A stretch of DNA of 64,000 nt from Steromphala cineraria (taxonomy: Eukaryota > Mollusca > Gastropoda > Trochida > Trochidae): the NCBI GenBank assembly GCA_916613615.1, contig OU744736.1, positions 3,418,330 to 3,482,329 of the forward strand, written 5' to 3'. Positions 1-13,649 of the stretch are shown here, one piece after another; position 1 is the first letter of the stretch; the number at the start of each line of letters is the position of its first letter. The notes beneath the pieces are model-generated. The model searched no databases. It was given only the letters and a program-made list of their open reading frames with translations, and was not told the DNA's origin. The translations under genes and the position numbers were made by a program.

Positions 1-3000
1 ATGAATTTCAGTGTAAATGAAGACAATTGTTTATACTTAGAGCTATTGCTCGTAGTACCACAGTGTCACGCAAGTCAAGAATGTAAAAACTCATCTTTAT
101 CCTAAAGAATTGTCATTGCAAATATTTTAAGAACTATCATAATAAAATCCAATATAAACTATTGCAATCGAAAAGGCGTCAATCCCTTCCGTAACAATGT
201 AATCTTTTAACTTACCAATGCGCAAATAGCCTTGGAAATTTATTTAGCAACACGCAGGTTTAAACCAACAAATGGTGTTTGATAACGTGTCGACAAAGTC
301 TCAGCGTTAATTTAGGATATAAACACTCCAACGGTAATTTCGTTTGACAATTTTGATTAAAAAACGTTTTTGCTGTAAGAATAAGTTAAATCGACGTCAA
401 TTATTATAGTCGTAGTAGTAATATCACTTACAGATTGATCGTTCATATTTGCACTATTCTTAACATGTCAACTTCGCTTATAGCTGTATTGGGATTTATA
501 TAAGGTGGTAACAATGTGATGTGTAGAAAAAATTTCATACGATGACATTTGTCTAAATGACGGACAAAGGTTGCTTTCAAACAACTTTCTCTTTCTTAAC
601 CATTCATAATACATCATGCCTTGACTAGTTGAATAGGCTTAGAACACTGTCGTTGAGGCCTGAGACGTTGAACTAATCACTTAGTTACATCTCCGCTAAT
701 TACCGAACCAAAGTCTAAGTCTAGGTATATGTAGATCTTCATAACAATTAAATGAAAGAGCTTTTATATATCGTGTCACCATTGAAGGGGCACACAGTCA
801 AGGTTCTTTGTTCATGCTTTGTTAGGCTGTTCCTTTTATTTTGAAAGGAACATGTCATTTTACTGTCAAACCTAACTACATCAGATCCAAACATCTGGGC
901 CACCGGTCAGTTAAACAGACGGTAAGTGTCGTGTCTGACGTGTCCGTTATACGTGGCATGTTTTCACTGTTAGTTCTAGTGCAGGCCGCAATAAGCGGAA
1001 AATTGGATTGTTAAATCCTTCATTAGGCTCTGGCACGTTCACAAATATGATTATATTTAAGTGAATACTGATAATGAATAATCTGAAGTCATTGGTTCGC
1101 GGATTACATGTTAACTACTTGAACACCAACTGTCATATTGAAAGATACAACAGAAGTCTAAAACACAAACTCATAAAATACTCACAAGTAAAGGTTTGTA
1201 AGATAAGTATATTGTTACGGAACTGTCATCAAAGTAAAAGCCATGTTTGTGCACGTGGTTGTGTTAGATTAAGTCGTTAACGTCTATACCATCCACAGCG
1301 ATGATCTATTCATCTATCATTGTCCCAGACATTTACAAAATGTATGCAATTCGTCGGAATATCTCCAATTTAACTTATGAAATGCAATCGACGACATAAA
1401 AGTATTACACATATTTGAATATATATGTAACAGTTTCTAAACACAAGAACTACCTTAAAAGTTAAATCTCTCTGGAAAACGTTCCAAAAGGCACAGAATC
1501 ACCCAAAAGCAACAACTTCAATATCACGTGTTTGACAAAAGTCAAAATTCAACAAACAAAGACAAGAGAGTAGAGCCTACACATAATGTATAACAAACAA
1601 GGTCGGTAAACGTTTGATACCACTTTAACACATTGTGCTTCGTCGACCCAACTTTTTGACGAAATTTTGTTCTGTTTATAACATATGATTTATATTTAAG
1701 GATAAATAACATCATTTCATAAAAGATGAAAACAAAAAGCGTTCAGCCTGTATATAGAAAAATGCATGTAAACAGACTACAGAAGTACTATTTCACAATG
1801 ACTTCTCCACATGAGGTTTCAAGGTTGAACAATGTAGGACGCTTGGTTAGAACTGTTTCTAAATGGCTTCTGCCTAATGAATGCTATGTGAGGCCAAACA
1901 AGCAATTAATTCTAATAGCTATTGACGTTCTCCAGCTCCAGAGAACGACTCAAGCACTTTGCAACATGTTGCACAGAGAACTGTAGAAGCAGGCTTCACA
2001 TGAACGCTTCTATGATGGTTTTATATTCTCAATATTTGTACATATTACATCGTAACATAATTGCAGCTGGATACATTAAAATCATTTGAGACTTTTTGTG
2101 CTTAAAAAGATGTATGGTTACATAAAAGAAGGTTTATGGCATATTAACTTATATTATACACATAGTTACGATTTAATAAAGTATCAAGTGTCTTTTGGTC
2201 GTGAGAATAAATACAACATGTAAACATATGTATAATCATGTTAGCTTATATGAATTCCAATACATTGTAATATATCATTTGAACAAGCAGGGTGTTTCCT
2301 TCTCAATATCTGAAGCAACCGTTATTGTAAGAAGATATAAAAGTGCTTTTTAAAATAGTTGTGAACAATGTTTACGTGATCTTGGTGCTATGTATTTGGT
2401 ATTTTGACTCTTACATTTCAGAATGATCACAGATCGAATTTTTGTGATTAGGTATAACATTGCCCGAATTGTCATTTTTCAATTTTATAGATGTTCTAAG
2501 AGGTCCCACATTCGAAATATAGAATATAACCCCAACAATGTATAACCGCTTACCTCATTTGTAACTTAAGATACAGCAAGTAAATGATATATGATATAAC
2601 ATACAGAACATTTGTTCACAACCGAATACTAATTTGAACACTAAACTTGGCTTACTTCGTTGAGACGGATAAACGTTATAATACTATACCTGGTAAAGAT
2701 TATTTCGAAATGACATTTAAATCAAATTTTAATCGTGTTCAATGCTCTTAGCAATGTAAGGTTTGTAATTTTAGAGAAGTATTTCGGTGAGAATGTCTAT
2801 CATTTCAAAAGTATATTGTCTTGCGAGTTTTGATGAAATAACAGCAACTTTTATTAATCTGAATATCATTATAAATTATGTCTTATTATCAAAGTAACAG
2901 AAATGATCCAACTTTTTGATATTCTTTGTTAAGGTACCTCAAAAAGATATGATTCTTAATGAATCACTTCATATTATTACGCAATGTTTAGGTGTTTGAA

Positions 3001-4000
3001 CATCAAAAGAAAATCGAAGACACTCTGAAAAATTACTAACATCTTTCAAGAGCGCTACTTTCGATTACATTGTGTAAACGCTTCTGAGAGGCTAACTACG
3101 AACATTGCTATTAAAAATGTAATAAAAATTTGGATGTTTAACATACTTTTCGATATCAGTGAAACCTTTTCGTGAAAACATGTTGATTGGAGTAGTTTAC
3201 CATTTATGAATCAATCCCCTTATTCGTGTATTGCAATAACGTTTGTATAAGAAGTTAATTTACAAAATACACATTATGAGGCGTAAGTTACAATGTCTTG
3301 ATGATGATTGAATTGAGTTCGACAGAAATAGGGTTAACAGGTGTTCATAAACATAATCATTTGTAGAACATTTTGATACTTTTCGAACTAAAGGACACTG
3401 TTAAAAAGAATAATATTGTTTCAAAAAGTATCACGGAAATTCAAACCTTTTCACTCTGACAAATTTACAATAATAAAAGACAGGCATCTCCATCATTGAA
3501 TGTTAAACTGACACTTTTGAAATACTACTTAAGAAAATGGTTACTATGCAGTGTCACCACAATGGGACAGGCACAATTTCAGCCCAGCTGATAGAGGACG
3601 ACGATGTCTGTTTAAAGAAGGATACATGTACAGACTGCACAAAAGAAAACGAGATTGAATTTCCTAGCACTTGCTTGACAAGACACATGGCCGCGAATGG
3701 CTTAAATACTGGCCAAGAGGCGTAAAACTCCAACTCACTCACTCCAAGAAACCTGGATCCACAGATTCAACATCAGATGACATTCGCATGATGGCTGGCA
3801 GGAACCACAACCACTCTCCTGATCACGATGATATCAATATAACATATAATGTTTATTCGTTACTTGAGAAATCAATCGGTAGAGGGTGAACCATTTCGAA
3901 ACAGTACTATATTTACATCCTTTCGAAAAAGTCGAGCGAGTGAGTTGTGATTTAACGTGTTTTAAGAAATATGTTAGCTGTCAAACACGTGGATGTTGTC
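1..4000. other. AT-rich region without recognisable genes
   Basis: Only short open frames (under about 90 codons) occur here, with no recognisable domain and no convincing splice structure. I see no tRNA B-box, long repeat or terminal inverted repeat. It may be intergenic or intronic DNA. Confidence 0.6.
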
Positions 4001-4008
4001 ATCCAAAA

Positions 4009-4155
4009 GATGTAGAGGACGGAAACAAAGATTTAGAGGACGGAAACAAAGATGAAGAGGACGGAAACAAAGATGTAGAGGACAGGACGGAAACAAAGAT
4101 GTAGAGGACGGAAACAAAGATGCAGAGGACGGAAACAAAGATGTAGAAGACGGTA
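4009..4155. repeat. 21-bp minisatellite, about seven units
   Basis: The unit gatgtagaggacggaaacaa(a) is repeated about seven times with substitutions at the third to sixth bases. One unit carries a 5-bp duplication (aggac), which breaks the 21-bp period and hence the reading frame. Read on the plus strand, the first units encode an acidic heptad (D-V/L/E-E-D-G-N-K). The frame-breaking unit argues against selection for a protein, so this is more likely a non-coding minisatellite. Confidence 0.8.
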
Positions 4156-4159
4156 CAGA

Positions 4160-5390
4160 CGGGAAACACGGCGTAGTGAGAGAAAACAGCAGCTTATAGA
4201 TAGTCTCAAGTTCGGTATGGCGACTAGGAGCAGGTAAGATCAAGCTGACAGAGCTCCTAGGGTCACCGAAGCGCACAAACCCACAACGCCGCGGTAACGT
4301 ATTGGTTCTAATTTTTTTTTAAATGTCGAAGGAAACACCAGTGAGTACGGCAGACAGTATTATTTGATAGCGTTCAAATGATCCTTGAAAACCATTTTGT
4401 CTTTTACTTTAGTTTTGTTACTTTGAAGAAGAAGAATAAGTAAAATCTAATGACAGATGTAAACATACGATTGCAGTAGTATTTTACTTTAAAACATTTA
4501 GAAATGGTATTTGAATTTCAACAAAGAGTCCTTAACTTTTTAAGAATTATTTAATCAGCCGACGGTATTTTAGAAGAAAAAAATACACAAGAATTCTGAA
4601 ATAATGACATTTTTTCCGTAAAGTAAAACAAACATCCTGATTAAGTATATTTTCATTGCCCAAGGAATATAGAAATGAAATAAAAGTAAGATCCCTCTAA
4701 TTGAAACTCTAGACAAGGAAGTTAACATCAGTTTGGTCTGCAGTTAGACTGTATTCTTCATTTAAATAACTTCCATGGCGATTCAACTTCTGTCATGTAT
4801 AAAACGTTATCCGAAATATTTAAGACATGTTTCCAGATATTTGAATAAAGTTGTATACGTGATGAATAATGCTTTAGGAGTAGAATCGTGAATAGACACT
4901 GAGCTAATAAGTTTGCACTAATTCCCGTAACTAGAAACTGACACATGTTACACCATATAATGTGGATCACTTTTATCAAAACAATGCAGTTTTAAGTGTT
5001 TACTCATGGCGAAGCGATTGATGCGTTGTGCATTGCATGTGCCTGAATATTCCCACTTGCTGTGTCTACCTTTCACCGCCAAGTAAATAACACTGTTCCA
5101 TATAGATACACCAGCCTTTCACATATTTATGTGCCTTTTAAAGACCAGTTGCTATAAAGGCTATGTTGACATTCGGATGATTAAATGTTCGAATTTGGAC
5201 TCGCGTTCTCTCAGATGTTTATCTCAATATTTTCGAGGTTTTAGGCTTGTCATTCTTGAAACATTTTAGTAGAATCCATATTACAAGCTATAGAGGAACC
5301 TGACAACTACCATGACGTACAATGACGGTTAATGAGCAGTTGATTGCTGGACGTAATCCATTGTTAAGTGTCCACATCGTAGACCGACGT
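4160..5390. other. AT-rich region without recognisable genes
   Basis: No open frame above about 75 codons and no recognisable repeat or RNA gene. The only notable feature is generally high A+T with short homopolymers. Confidence 0.5.
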
Positions 5391-5720
5391 CATCACCATG
5401 TTTTTTTAAAAATAAGTTTGACGCCGCTTTGGCAAAATTTCGACCATTAGCGGCTTGTGGACTAGTTGAAAAAAACCTCACTTAATAACTCTTTAAAAGT
5501 CACTGCATTGGTTACTGCTCCCCACGTTAGAATATCTTGTTTAACTTGAAGGTCATCATCATGGATTATTGAAATGAGTTGGAGTTTGACGCCGCTTTAA
5601 CAATATCTCGACCATTAGCTGTTTGTGGACTAGTAAAACAAAGTTCACTTAATTTCTCTCTAAAAGTCACTCCGTGATTTACTGCTCCGAACGTAAGAGT
5701 ATCTTGTTTAACCTGAAGGT
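5391..5720. repeat. Direct tandem duplication of a ~165-bp segment
   Basis: Two adjacent diverged copies (5391-5553 and 5554-5720) share blocks in the same order: gtttgacgccgcttt, tcgaccattagc, tgtggactagt, aaaagtcact, tactgctcc and tatcttgtttaac followed by gaaggt. The related fragment atgacgccg with ctcggccatt near 6534-6570 suggests that the unit belongs to a dispersed family. Confidence 0.75.
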
Positions 5721-6215
5721 ATAAATCTTGCTATCACTTTCCGATACTTTGACGAATTAAATTTGTGCTAAAGACACCTTCCTAAATCGATGGGCTAGAA
5801 TCTGAATAAAGAAATCTTCTCGAAAGCTTATCCAGAAATATAGTTTACTATATAACATTTATAGAATGATATTTCAATCCATGCAACACATTTTATCCTT
5901 CGTCAGTTGTCTCTCTGACTTTTGACTATCTTTTTTAGGCATCTTATGCCCCCTCCCCTCCCCCAACACACACACACAACTTTTAATGATAAAAACTGTT
6001 CGAAATACTATTTCGACTTGTTTATTCTCAGCCATGTAAGAAATTGAATAATAAAAATTCCATGAAAAGGTTACTTTGGTGATCGTTAAATTTTCTGAAT
6101 GCCTAATTTGTTATTACTGAATTGAAAAAAGAACAACACATTCTAATGAATTATTTGATGGACAGAATGTAAAATCAAAGAAAACGGGAAATTGACTATG
6201 AATACAGCCGATGGG

Positions 6216-6245
6216 TATAGACTCACGGGCAAAAGAAACGATACC
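6216..6245. repeat. Solo copy of the 8.3-kb element's terminal motif
   Basis: The stretch with gggcaaaagaaacgatacc matches the terminal inverted repeat of the element at 8267-8861 with only a few differences. No partner terminus was found nearby, so this is a truncated or decayed relative. Confidence 0.5.
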
Positions 6246-6410
6246 CCATACAATGCAAGATAGTTTAATCTCTGAGTGAGAAATTCGACTAATTCATAAT
6301 TACATCCTGTCTGCAGAAACAAATGGTAGAAACTAGTCATGTCTTCTATAAAATGCGTAGTTCTGGCATCTTCAATTTGAAGAGAGGGAAATATTAATAT
6401 GTGCTTGTTT

Positions 6411-7019
6411 TCATTCTCTCCCCACAGAGGCAGCTCAGTAATACCGGAGTAAGCCTTTGTTCTATTACGGCTAATACATGAGATAGAAAGGTAGAAATAT
6501 GATTAGAGGCAATCAAAGTTAGTTGTACAATCAATGACGCCGTCATTTGCAAAACCTCGGCCATTTCCGTGTGGTTCGGAAAAGCTATCGTTGAAATTTA
6601 ACATCAAGGGGAGATAACTCTTTTACAAAACATCGCTTTTAACCTTCTCATTAGTTTCTTTGTGGTTAATTAGGAAAATAATATCTATCATAAAACAAAT
6701 AATAATTTACACAATTATAAAACAGTTCTATGTAACGAAAAACCCAATCCATATCTGATTTTCAAATATTTTCCTCTCCCGCTATAAATGAAAAATAAAC
6801 ATAAAGGTATTTGATAAATGATATTTCCCATGTCACTGTACGACCGTTAAATATTCTTAAAGCCATGGATATCCAAAAGGTGTTTTCATTGGCTGCAAAT
6901 ATGGGAGATATCTTAAGTTACTACATTTTGCCGCTAGGGCACTCTGCCGGAACCCCAGGATCTTGACGTAATAGAACAGAGGTTTGCTCGCACTGAGCTG
7001 CCTATTTGGATAGAGAATG
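6411..7019. mobile_element. MITE-like element with ~55-60-bp imperfect terminal inverted repeats
   Basis: The left terminus (6411-6469) and the reverse complement of the right terminus (6966-7019) share cattctct, ggcagctcagt and tctattacg in the same order and similar spacing. The interior has no coding capacity and includes caaggggagataactc, a motif I associate with molluscan repeats. No target duplication is evident. The superfamily is unknown, and a decayed foldback is an alternative. Confidence 0.45.
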
Positions 7020-7021
7020 GC

Positions 7022-8260
7022 TTACTTTATGACGCTCTAGGTCAATTATGCCTCAACAAAGTTTATTATTAGACGTTAGATTATGTCAGTACCAACTGTT
7101 ATTAACTTAGTACCATCATTCACACAGATCTTAATCTTAATGTCAAACATTCTGTTGAAAGACATTTTCAAAACTTATTTTGATACCTTAAGTAACAATT
7201 AACACATATAAATCAATAGCACACTCATATGAGACAAAATTTCACGACCGAAAATGCTTAACGAAAAGATTTTAAATGATTCGCTTTAATATCCTAATAT
7301 CCTATCCTGATTTAAAGTTTAGAGTTACTCTAAACGCACAAACAAAGGGTGAAAGGTTCAAAAATTGGAAAATGAAATGATTATGTATCAATTCCATTGA
7401 AAATAGCTGTGATTAAATTATGCACATCGTGACAATAAATGAATATTTGAACAATTCTTCATACAGTTTCTCGAAACTGATCTGTGTGGTATAAATAGCC
7501 TAATTCAGTCTATTTCATTAACGTTTACTATTCCTGGAGCCTGCGGTCTACTGTTGGCTCAACTCTCATGTTTACAAGCTATCAGGTGTCGTGCCTCTCC
7601 AGTCGGGAGCCCTTCAACAAATGACTCCCTTGCCTTCGATTTTTGAAACCTGTTTTGAGGAAAGCGAATACCTCACACATCAACGGAAAGAACAGAGATC
7701 AATTTGTTTTAGAGGTTTCGTAATTTTCCCTAAAGTTATTCTGATTATTGACGGAGAACGGAGAAAAGAAACATTCAACATATCCGCAGTATGCCGAATG
7801 AATTGCTGTGAGTTTCTTGAATGACATTAACCCTTTCAAGAATAATGTTCCCATTAGAGGGTTCGCGCATTACGTACAAAATTTAAATTTATTCAAGATA
7901 TAGGGGAACCTCAACAATTTGTTTCCATCACTGTAAGTTTTGTCTTGAACTATTATTTTTTAAATCACGAGCACGAATCACGCCAAGGGCTACTGTGTAG
8001 TGACGTCCGTATATATACTGTTATATCTAATGCATGGTAAAGTTTCGTTAATTCCTGGTAATACAAAATTCATTGATGTCACCTGCTTCCTTATAAGTTC
8101 ATTGAATTATTGAGGTTCGATCTCAACGAATGAATATGTCCAATGCTATATTTTGTTCTAACCAAAATATGTATATATTTTACTTTGCCAGTAGTCCGTT
8201 CCCCTTTCTGTTTTCCCTTTTTTATCAAGGATATAGTGTATCATCTGGTGATCAACAGGG
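7022..8260. other. Region without recognisable genes
   Basis: Open frames here are below 80 codons and show no recognisable family. No repeat was recognised. Confidence 0.45.
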
Positions 8261-8266
8261 TTTTAA

Positions 8267-8861
8267 TCTACACTCAGGGGCAAAAGAAACGATACCATAT
8301 AACATACATGATAGGTCAAGCTAGGAGTGATAGTTACGGCTGAATCTGGGTTAATTTGTTTCTTCAAGAGCTAACTGAACTAAGTTTTTAATTTCAAAGC
8401 TATATCTGTGAACGCTTTTGAAATATTGTTGAAATACAGGCCTTTCAAAAAATGGCGTTTAAAAATTTCCTTAACTAGACGAGATAGGAATCAGAAAATG
8501 ACCCTTTTTCTTGTTTTTAAACCAACATACAGGCAAAATGCGTGAACAAATTAACTTCTACCCAGGTTTTATATATTGATAACATCTTATATTTATAAGA
8601 TTTTTACATTGCATAATTTTTGTATTCCAATTTAAAAGATTATGACCAGAAATAACTTTGAAAAAGCTGTTTTCTGACCCCTCGTGTATTTGAACAGTCA
8701 CAGAGTTATAAATATCATACTTTGATGTTTGAAATTCTTAGTACTTCTTCACAACTGATTTGTCTATCACAAGGGTTCGTAGTCGCATTTCATTTACAAC
8801 AAGATTTTGTTCTGTACTCTTTTGGAAAGTTGGTATCGTTTCTTTTGCCCCTGAGTGTAGA
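8267..8861. mobile_element. Short DNA transposon with 31-bp perfect terminal inverted repeats
   Basis: Positions 8267-8297 and 8831-8861 are perfect reverse complements over 31 bases, including CACTCAGGGGCAAAAGAAAC. If the TA at 8269-8270 and 8858-8859 is the target duplication, the element is 8271-8857 with CACTC ends, which would fit a Tc1/mariner-like TA target; that assignment is an inference. The interior (~530 bp) has only short open frames and no transposase, so it is non-autonomous. The similar motif at 6216 shows that the family is dispersed. Confidence 0.65.
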
Positions 8862-9379
8862 CATAATTGAGTTGTTCATACTTTTATTTGCTTATGATAT
8901 TGCGTATTTTGACTTTACAGTTATATTTAAAAGAGGTTAAATAAGCTTATGTCTTATATGTATTAGGTGAAGATGGAAAATCAGTATTGATAAGATCAAA
9001 GTCAGTGTTCTCAGAAAGGCTGGTAGACATAAAATAATGTAAACTTCCTTTTGAATGGTTAATCGGTTGAAATCGTTTCTTCTGATCAATTCTTGTGTGT
9101 TTATTTCTCTTGCTCTTGATCGTGGTATATAACACAGAAACGTCTGTCTGAATAGGCGATGACGGTATTAAATATTTTCAAGTCGTCAGTAAAGTTTGTT
9201 CTAGTCTACCAATAAATGGTTTGCTTCATATATTTAATGTCAAACATTTGCCATTGTTACTTTATGGAAGGAAGATTAGGGTTTTCAATCGTCGTCATAT
9301 GGTTTGAATGCACATAGGTTTTGTCTTGGTAGGAATACCCCGTATATTGCGGTGCGTGCTGTACTAAGATGTTGGGCTT

Positions 9380-9995
9380 TGAAGGTGAAATCGTTTTTTG
9401 TTAAGTTATATGGTTATGGAAATGTGTAAGCTAATCAAGATATTGTTAATAATTATAAAGCCAAGGTGTATTGACATAGGTAACCAGATGTAGTTATCCA
9501 ACATATGCCATGTTTCAAAATCAGATTTTTATCGTAATATTATAAGAAGTAGATTTTTAAATTTATATCACCAGTGTAAGTGTAAGACAGTGTCGCATTA
9601 TTCTCAGTATATATTATTTAAGTCTTAAAAGGAAGGATCGCCTTTCGTACCATATATTGAAAATGAGTGTAACTTCTGTTTATAATGTCCTTATTACCAG
9701 AAATTTAGATGTGATATTATTCCTGACAGTGTAGATTAACACTTTTTCCATCAGAATTAAAACTATCAAATTGTTTGCATCACAAAATACTTTTGTAATA
9801 AATTCCCTCGCAAAATACTTTTTAAGCATTCAAACAAAAAAATAGATTTCTCAACTGTGAAACCACTACCAACTTACAGTGATGTACATAATATGTACAA
9901 TGGTGCTAATGTTTGTTAACAATATATGTACAATCTGATGTTTACTAGATATGTGGCCCTTTTTAACGAAATAAACTCACTCTCTCGCTTTAAAA
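9380..9995 (+). pseudogene. Degraded non-LTR retrotransposon 3' end
   Basis: Broken plus-strand frames resemble the region after the reverse transcriptase in molluscan LINEs: a KLYGYGN-like segment near 9405, then a zinc-type segment (ENECNFCL, stop, CPYYQKFR) near 9660-9710. Several stops and frame changes interrupt it. The 3' part (atgtggccc, then aataaactcactctctcg, to 9995) resembles the tail near 14970-15002. It is a 5'-truncated dead copy. The LINE clade cannot be set from this fragment. Confidence 0.5.
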
Positions 9996-11605
9996 GTAAA
10001 ACTGATGTCCTTTACATAAACTCTGTAATTCATTTTGAATAAAAACAGTTATTAAGACGTGGTTCTTAAAAATCTTAAACGCGTTAGAATAGTCTTCAAT
10101 AGTTTCCCCCACATTCTTCCCCGTAAAAAACACTATTTAATTGCCATTAGAATGTACATGTAACTATCTTTTTTTTTCTCCAGAGATAGTTTTTCTTTGA
10201 AAGATGTAAATTATCTCTGCAAATGATACAAGTCTCAACACACATGTGTGGGATTTCAAATGGACAAGTAGTTTGTTACCAAAATTATCTTTCAGACAGG
10301 GTCCGTTTGGTATGGATTGATCAAATGAAAACAGTTTATCTAACGGTTCTTTTAAAAAATGTTAAGTTTATCTAATCAAGATTCTTTTTTAAACATATAA
10401 CGTACAGACGACGAACGAATATAATGATGACATTCAGTGCGGTTTGTGTTAGTTAAATTCATGATTGAAGGATTCGTGAGCAAGTTATTATAATGTTAAA
10501 AGTACTAATCGTTTAATGAATGAAAAAGTTTGTTAGTTTAAAATTCTAAATTGTTTTGAATGGATGCATGAAGTAGACCTTTGTAATACACGCGATTACC
10601 AGTTATATGTATCTTTAGCAGTATAAATACAGATAGAATACTATTGGCACCATGCACACCCATGATACATTTAATGTAATTTTGATGTGCCAATAGCAAA
10701 ATTGAAATTTTCCAATACCTGAAGGATTTAAAAATAAAAGTTCCAAAAAGTTCCATAGCAGAATGCTTTTCATGATAGAATAAACGTTTTATACAAAGAT
10801 AGACATGATATTAAGGTCTTAAAGTAATTTTCGAAACCATTCTTACAGAGCATTGATATAATCCTTAGTTTTACTTGTCAAAATAATGCTAATACAATTG
10901 AGTCGTAAAGTTTCTTTGATAAAGACAGGTTATTGGTCATAGTTGTATTATCAGGTATCCATCGATCATTGAAGAAGTGGTGATCAAATGGTCAGCCTGT
11001 CCAACAAATATCCCGAAAGGTTCTTTTAATGAAAAGGGTTAAGGGAACATGTCATAGTTCCTGAGCACTGATTCAGTGATCATTGACACAGTGGTCTAGT
11101 AAATCAAGCAATAACATTGACATAGTCACTGATCCGCTTATAAGAACAGCTTCCCCGTGTTTGCTTCCACTTCTCAATGAGTTCCAACAATTGCGTCGTA
11201 TAGAAAGAGCCCTCGGGCGGGGTGAGATTAGTTGCTGAGCGGATTAGAGTATCGGTATTCGCAGCTAGTGTACCGTCCAGTCGCCTCGCTGGCGCTCCTT
11301 TTCCACAAATATCCCACATTCTGTGCTTGCTTAACGGATCGTTAAAGGGAGTTCTACTTGAGCCCGAGTGCGATCGGACTTCAAGAGTTCCAAATTGAAA
11401 AGTGTGGGAGGAAAAAACTACTTATCATTCCTACTGAACTCCTCTTACTTGCTAGAGACAAGGAGTTTGAATGAAATGGTATAAGAGAACATTGGTCTTC
11501 TAATAATTGTTATTAACCTGTTGTTCTGTTAAAGTTGAAAATACATATTAAATAATCCATTTCCTTCGATATCAAACATATCAACACCAGATGATTAAAT
11601 TGATA
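9996..11605. other. AT-rich region; one unplaced open frame
   Basis: Mostly featureless AT-rich DNA. A slightly GC-richer minus-strand frame at 11104-11319 (71 codons, starting MWDICGKG) looks more protein-like than its neighbours but matches no family I recognise. It has no evident flanking exon. Confidence 0.35.
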
Positions 11606-11783
11606 TACAGTAGAACTCGGATATAACGAACTCCAAGGGACCAAAGAATTTAGTTCGCTATATCCGGCGTTCGCTATACGCATATAATTTAAATGATATT
11701 ATATAAGGGCGGGACTTGAAATTTTGTTCGCTATATCCGAGTGTTCGCTATATCCGTGTTCGCTATATCCGTGTTCTACTGTA
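11606..11783. mobile_element. Pogo/Tc1-type MITE, ~174 bp, TA target
   Basis: The sequence begins CAGTAGAACTCGGATATAAC at 11608 and ends with the complementary pattern GTGTTCTACTG at 11781, flanked on both sides by TA (11606-11607 and 11782-11783). The right terminus holds three tandem copies of gttcgctatatccg. CAGTAGAAC-type ends with a TA target are characteristic of pogo/Tigger-derived MITEs. There is no coding capacity. Confidence 0.7.
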
Positions 11784-13640
11784 TATCTTTTATAATAAAT
11801 ATGAAATATAAATAGACTCGAGGGAGAATTCTATTTATAATCCAAAACGATTTTTCTGTACGTGTTTATGAAAACCTTTCAATAGAAGACTACATTGCCC
11901 TCGTTATATTGATATTTTTCTCAAATGTTATAGGAAATTAGGTGCTCCTAAGGTATACATTCCTGCAAAGAATTGAGATACTTAAGAGACGATTTTAGCA
12001 AAGAACGCCTCACAGATATTAACAGATGATTACACACAAGAAAACAGCTACTATCAATTCTGCAGACCTTTCCTGCTCGCTCATTAAGTGGTAGAATTTA
12101 ACGGTAGGGGGAACTGCAGTAATGCGCTGAAATATAAGGTCTTGTCAAACGGTGCAATCGAAAGTAAAATGTTTCTCGGTTTATTAGACGTTTACAACTG
12201 CATGCATTTGTATCACGCGTTATCCTACTTTTAAAAAGCCTCTGATAGGTTGTACATCGACGTAAATGAATGATTTTTTACACACAAGAAACAACCTTTC
12301 GGCTCTAGTCTCTTGTACGCTCCCTTGGCAACTTTGTTAAAGTTTTCAATAAGGAAACAAAGGTGCAGATTCTTTACTTATTTCTTGCTTTTCTGATATT
12401 TCTGTAGCAAACTTATTTTCATCGTGTAAACGATGCTCCGCATAAATATTGATTTACGCAGAAGACAAAAATATTCCGGATTTACAAATTATGGTTAATT
12501 TAGCAAATCAATTAATTAATTGACAATGTTTGAGACATTGTATGTTATTACATACGTTCTTTCTGGTTTCAATCGATGTGATATTGTTTAAGACAATCTG
12601 GCATATTATCATATAACATAAATACACTCGTTTTCAAATTGATTTTAGATGTGGAAACTAATTACAAGAATTTAAGTTTACTTTCCCTCATTCTGTGTAA
12701 TGTTTTAAATGGCTTCGAGGCAATTTGACATGAGTTGTTTATCAACGACAATGTTTGCAAATTTTGTCGTAATATATCGTTTACATTTGGAAAATGGCAT
12801 GCTAGTAACTATTTGAATAAATAGCATCAAATAGAATGAGTATACTTTCAACATTTAAAAAAAAATAAGGCATGACCATTCGTATTGTGCAAACAAATAT
12901 ATTTCAAAAAGAATTTGAAACAAAATTCCGACAGGAACATGTTTGTTTGTCATTTTTACTTGAAAATCTATTGGAAAGATGTAATTGTTTGCAATATTTT
13001 GGTTCATTCGATTCCACAATTTGAGGGGAAAATAGACTCATTCGCTTAAAAAACATAGAGCAAAACAGCCATTCATCGACGATCCGAGTTTGTATTATTA
13101 TCATTATTTATTATTTGAAAAATTGTAAATATTGTATGAATAAATGAATGTCCGAATGTCTACAGTTACATATCTTACGACAGCAATGACACTGACTATC
13201 CCATTTACACATGTATATTTACTTATCTATCTAGTACATGAAGAAACCTATTCATTAGAAACCTGATATAGCAAATAATGATGACAAATAAGGATTGGAA
13301 TGACATATTTCGGATTTTATTTCGTGCAAACACGGTTTGTTTGGTACAAATATCTGATTGATTTAATAGATATGTGACACGTTCGTCCAAACAAACCATT
13401 TAAGGTACCTTTGATCTATTCCACTAATGTGATTTCGAGACTGAATCGATGAAATTGGCCAGCCAATGTGTTATTTACAACCTCCCAATGTACACATATC
13501 ACTATTTGTCAGGAACTCTTCAATCTCAATTCCGCACTATTCATGTTCAGGCGATATGGGTTTACATTTCAAGAAGAACCTTACAGTATCATGCTGTTGA
13601 CTATTCATAGATCTAGATAAGGGCTATCTTCGTCACTTGC
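11784..13640. other. AT-rich region without recognisable genes
   Basis: No open frame above 66 codons, and no repeat or RNA gene was recognised. Confidence 0.5.
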
Positions 13641-13649
13641 ACACGTGAA

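Noticed and set aside
1726..1986. 86-codon plus-strand frame as a gene
   Set aside because: No recognisable motif and no promoter, splice or neighbour support in AT-rich DNA.
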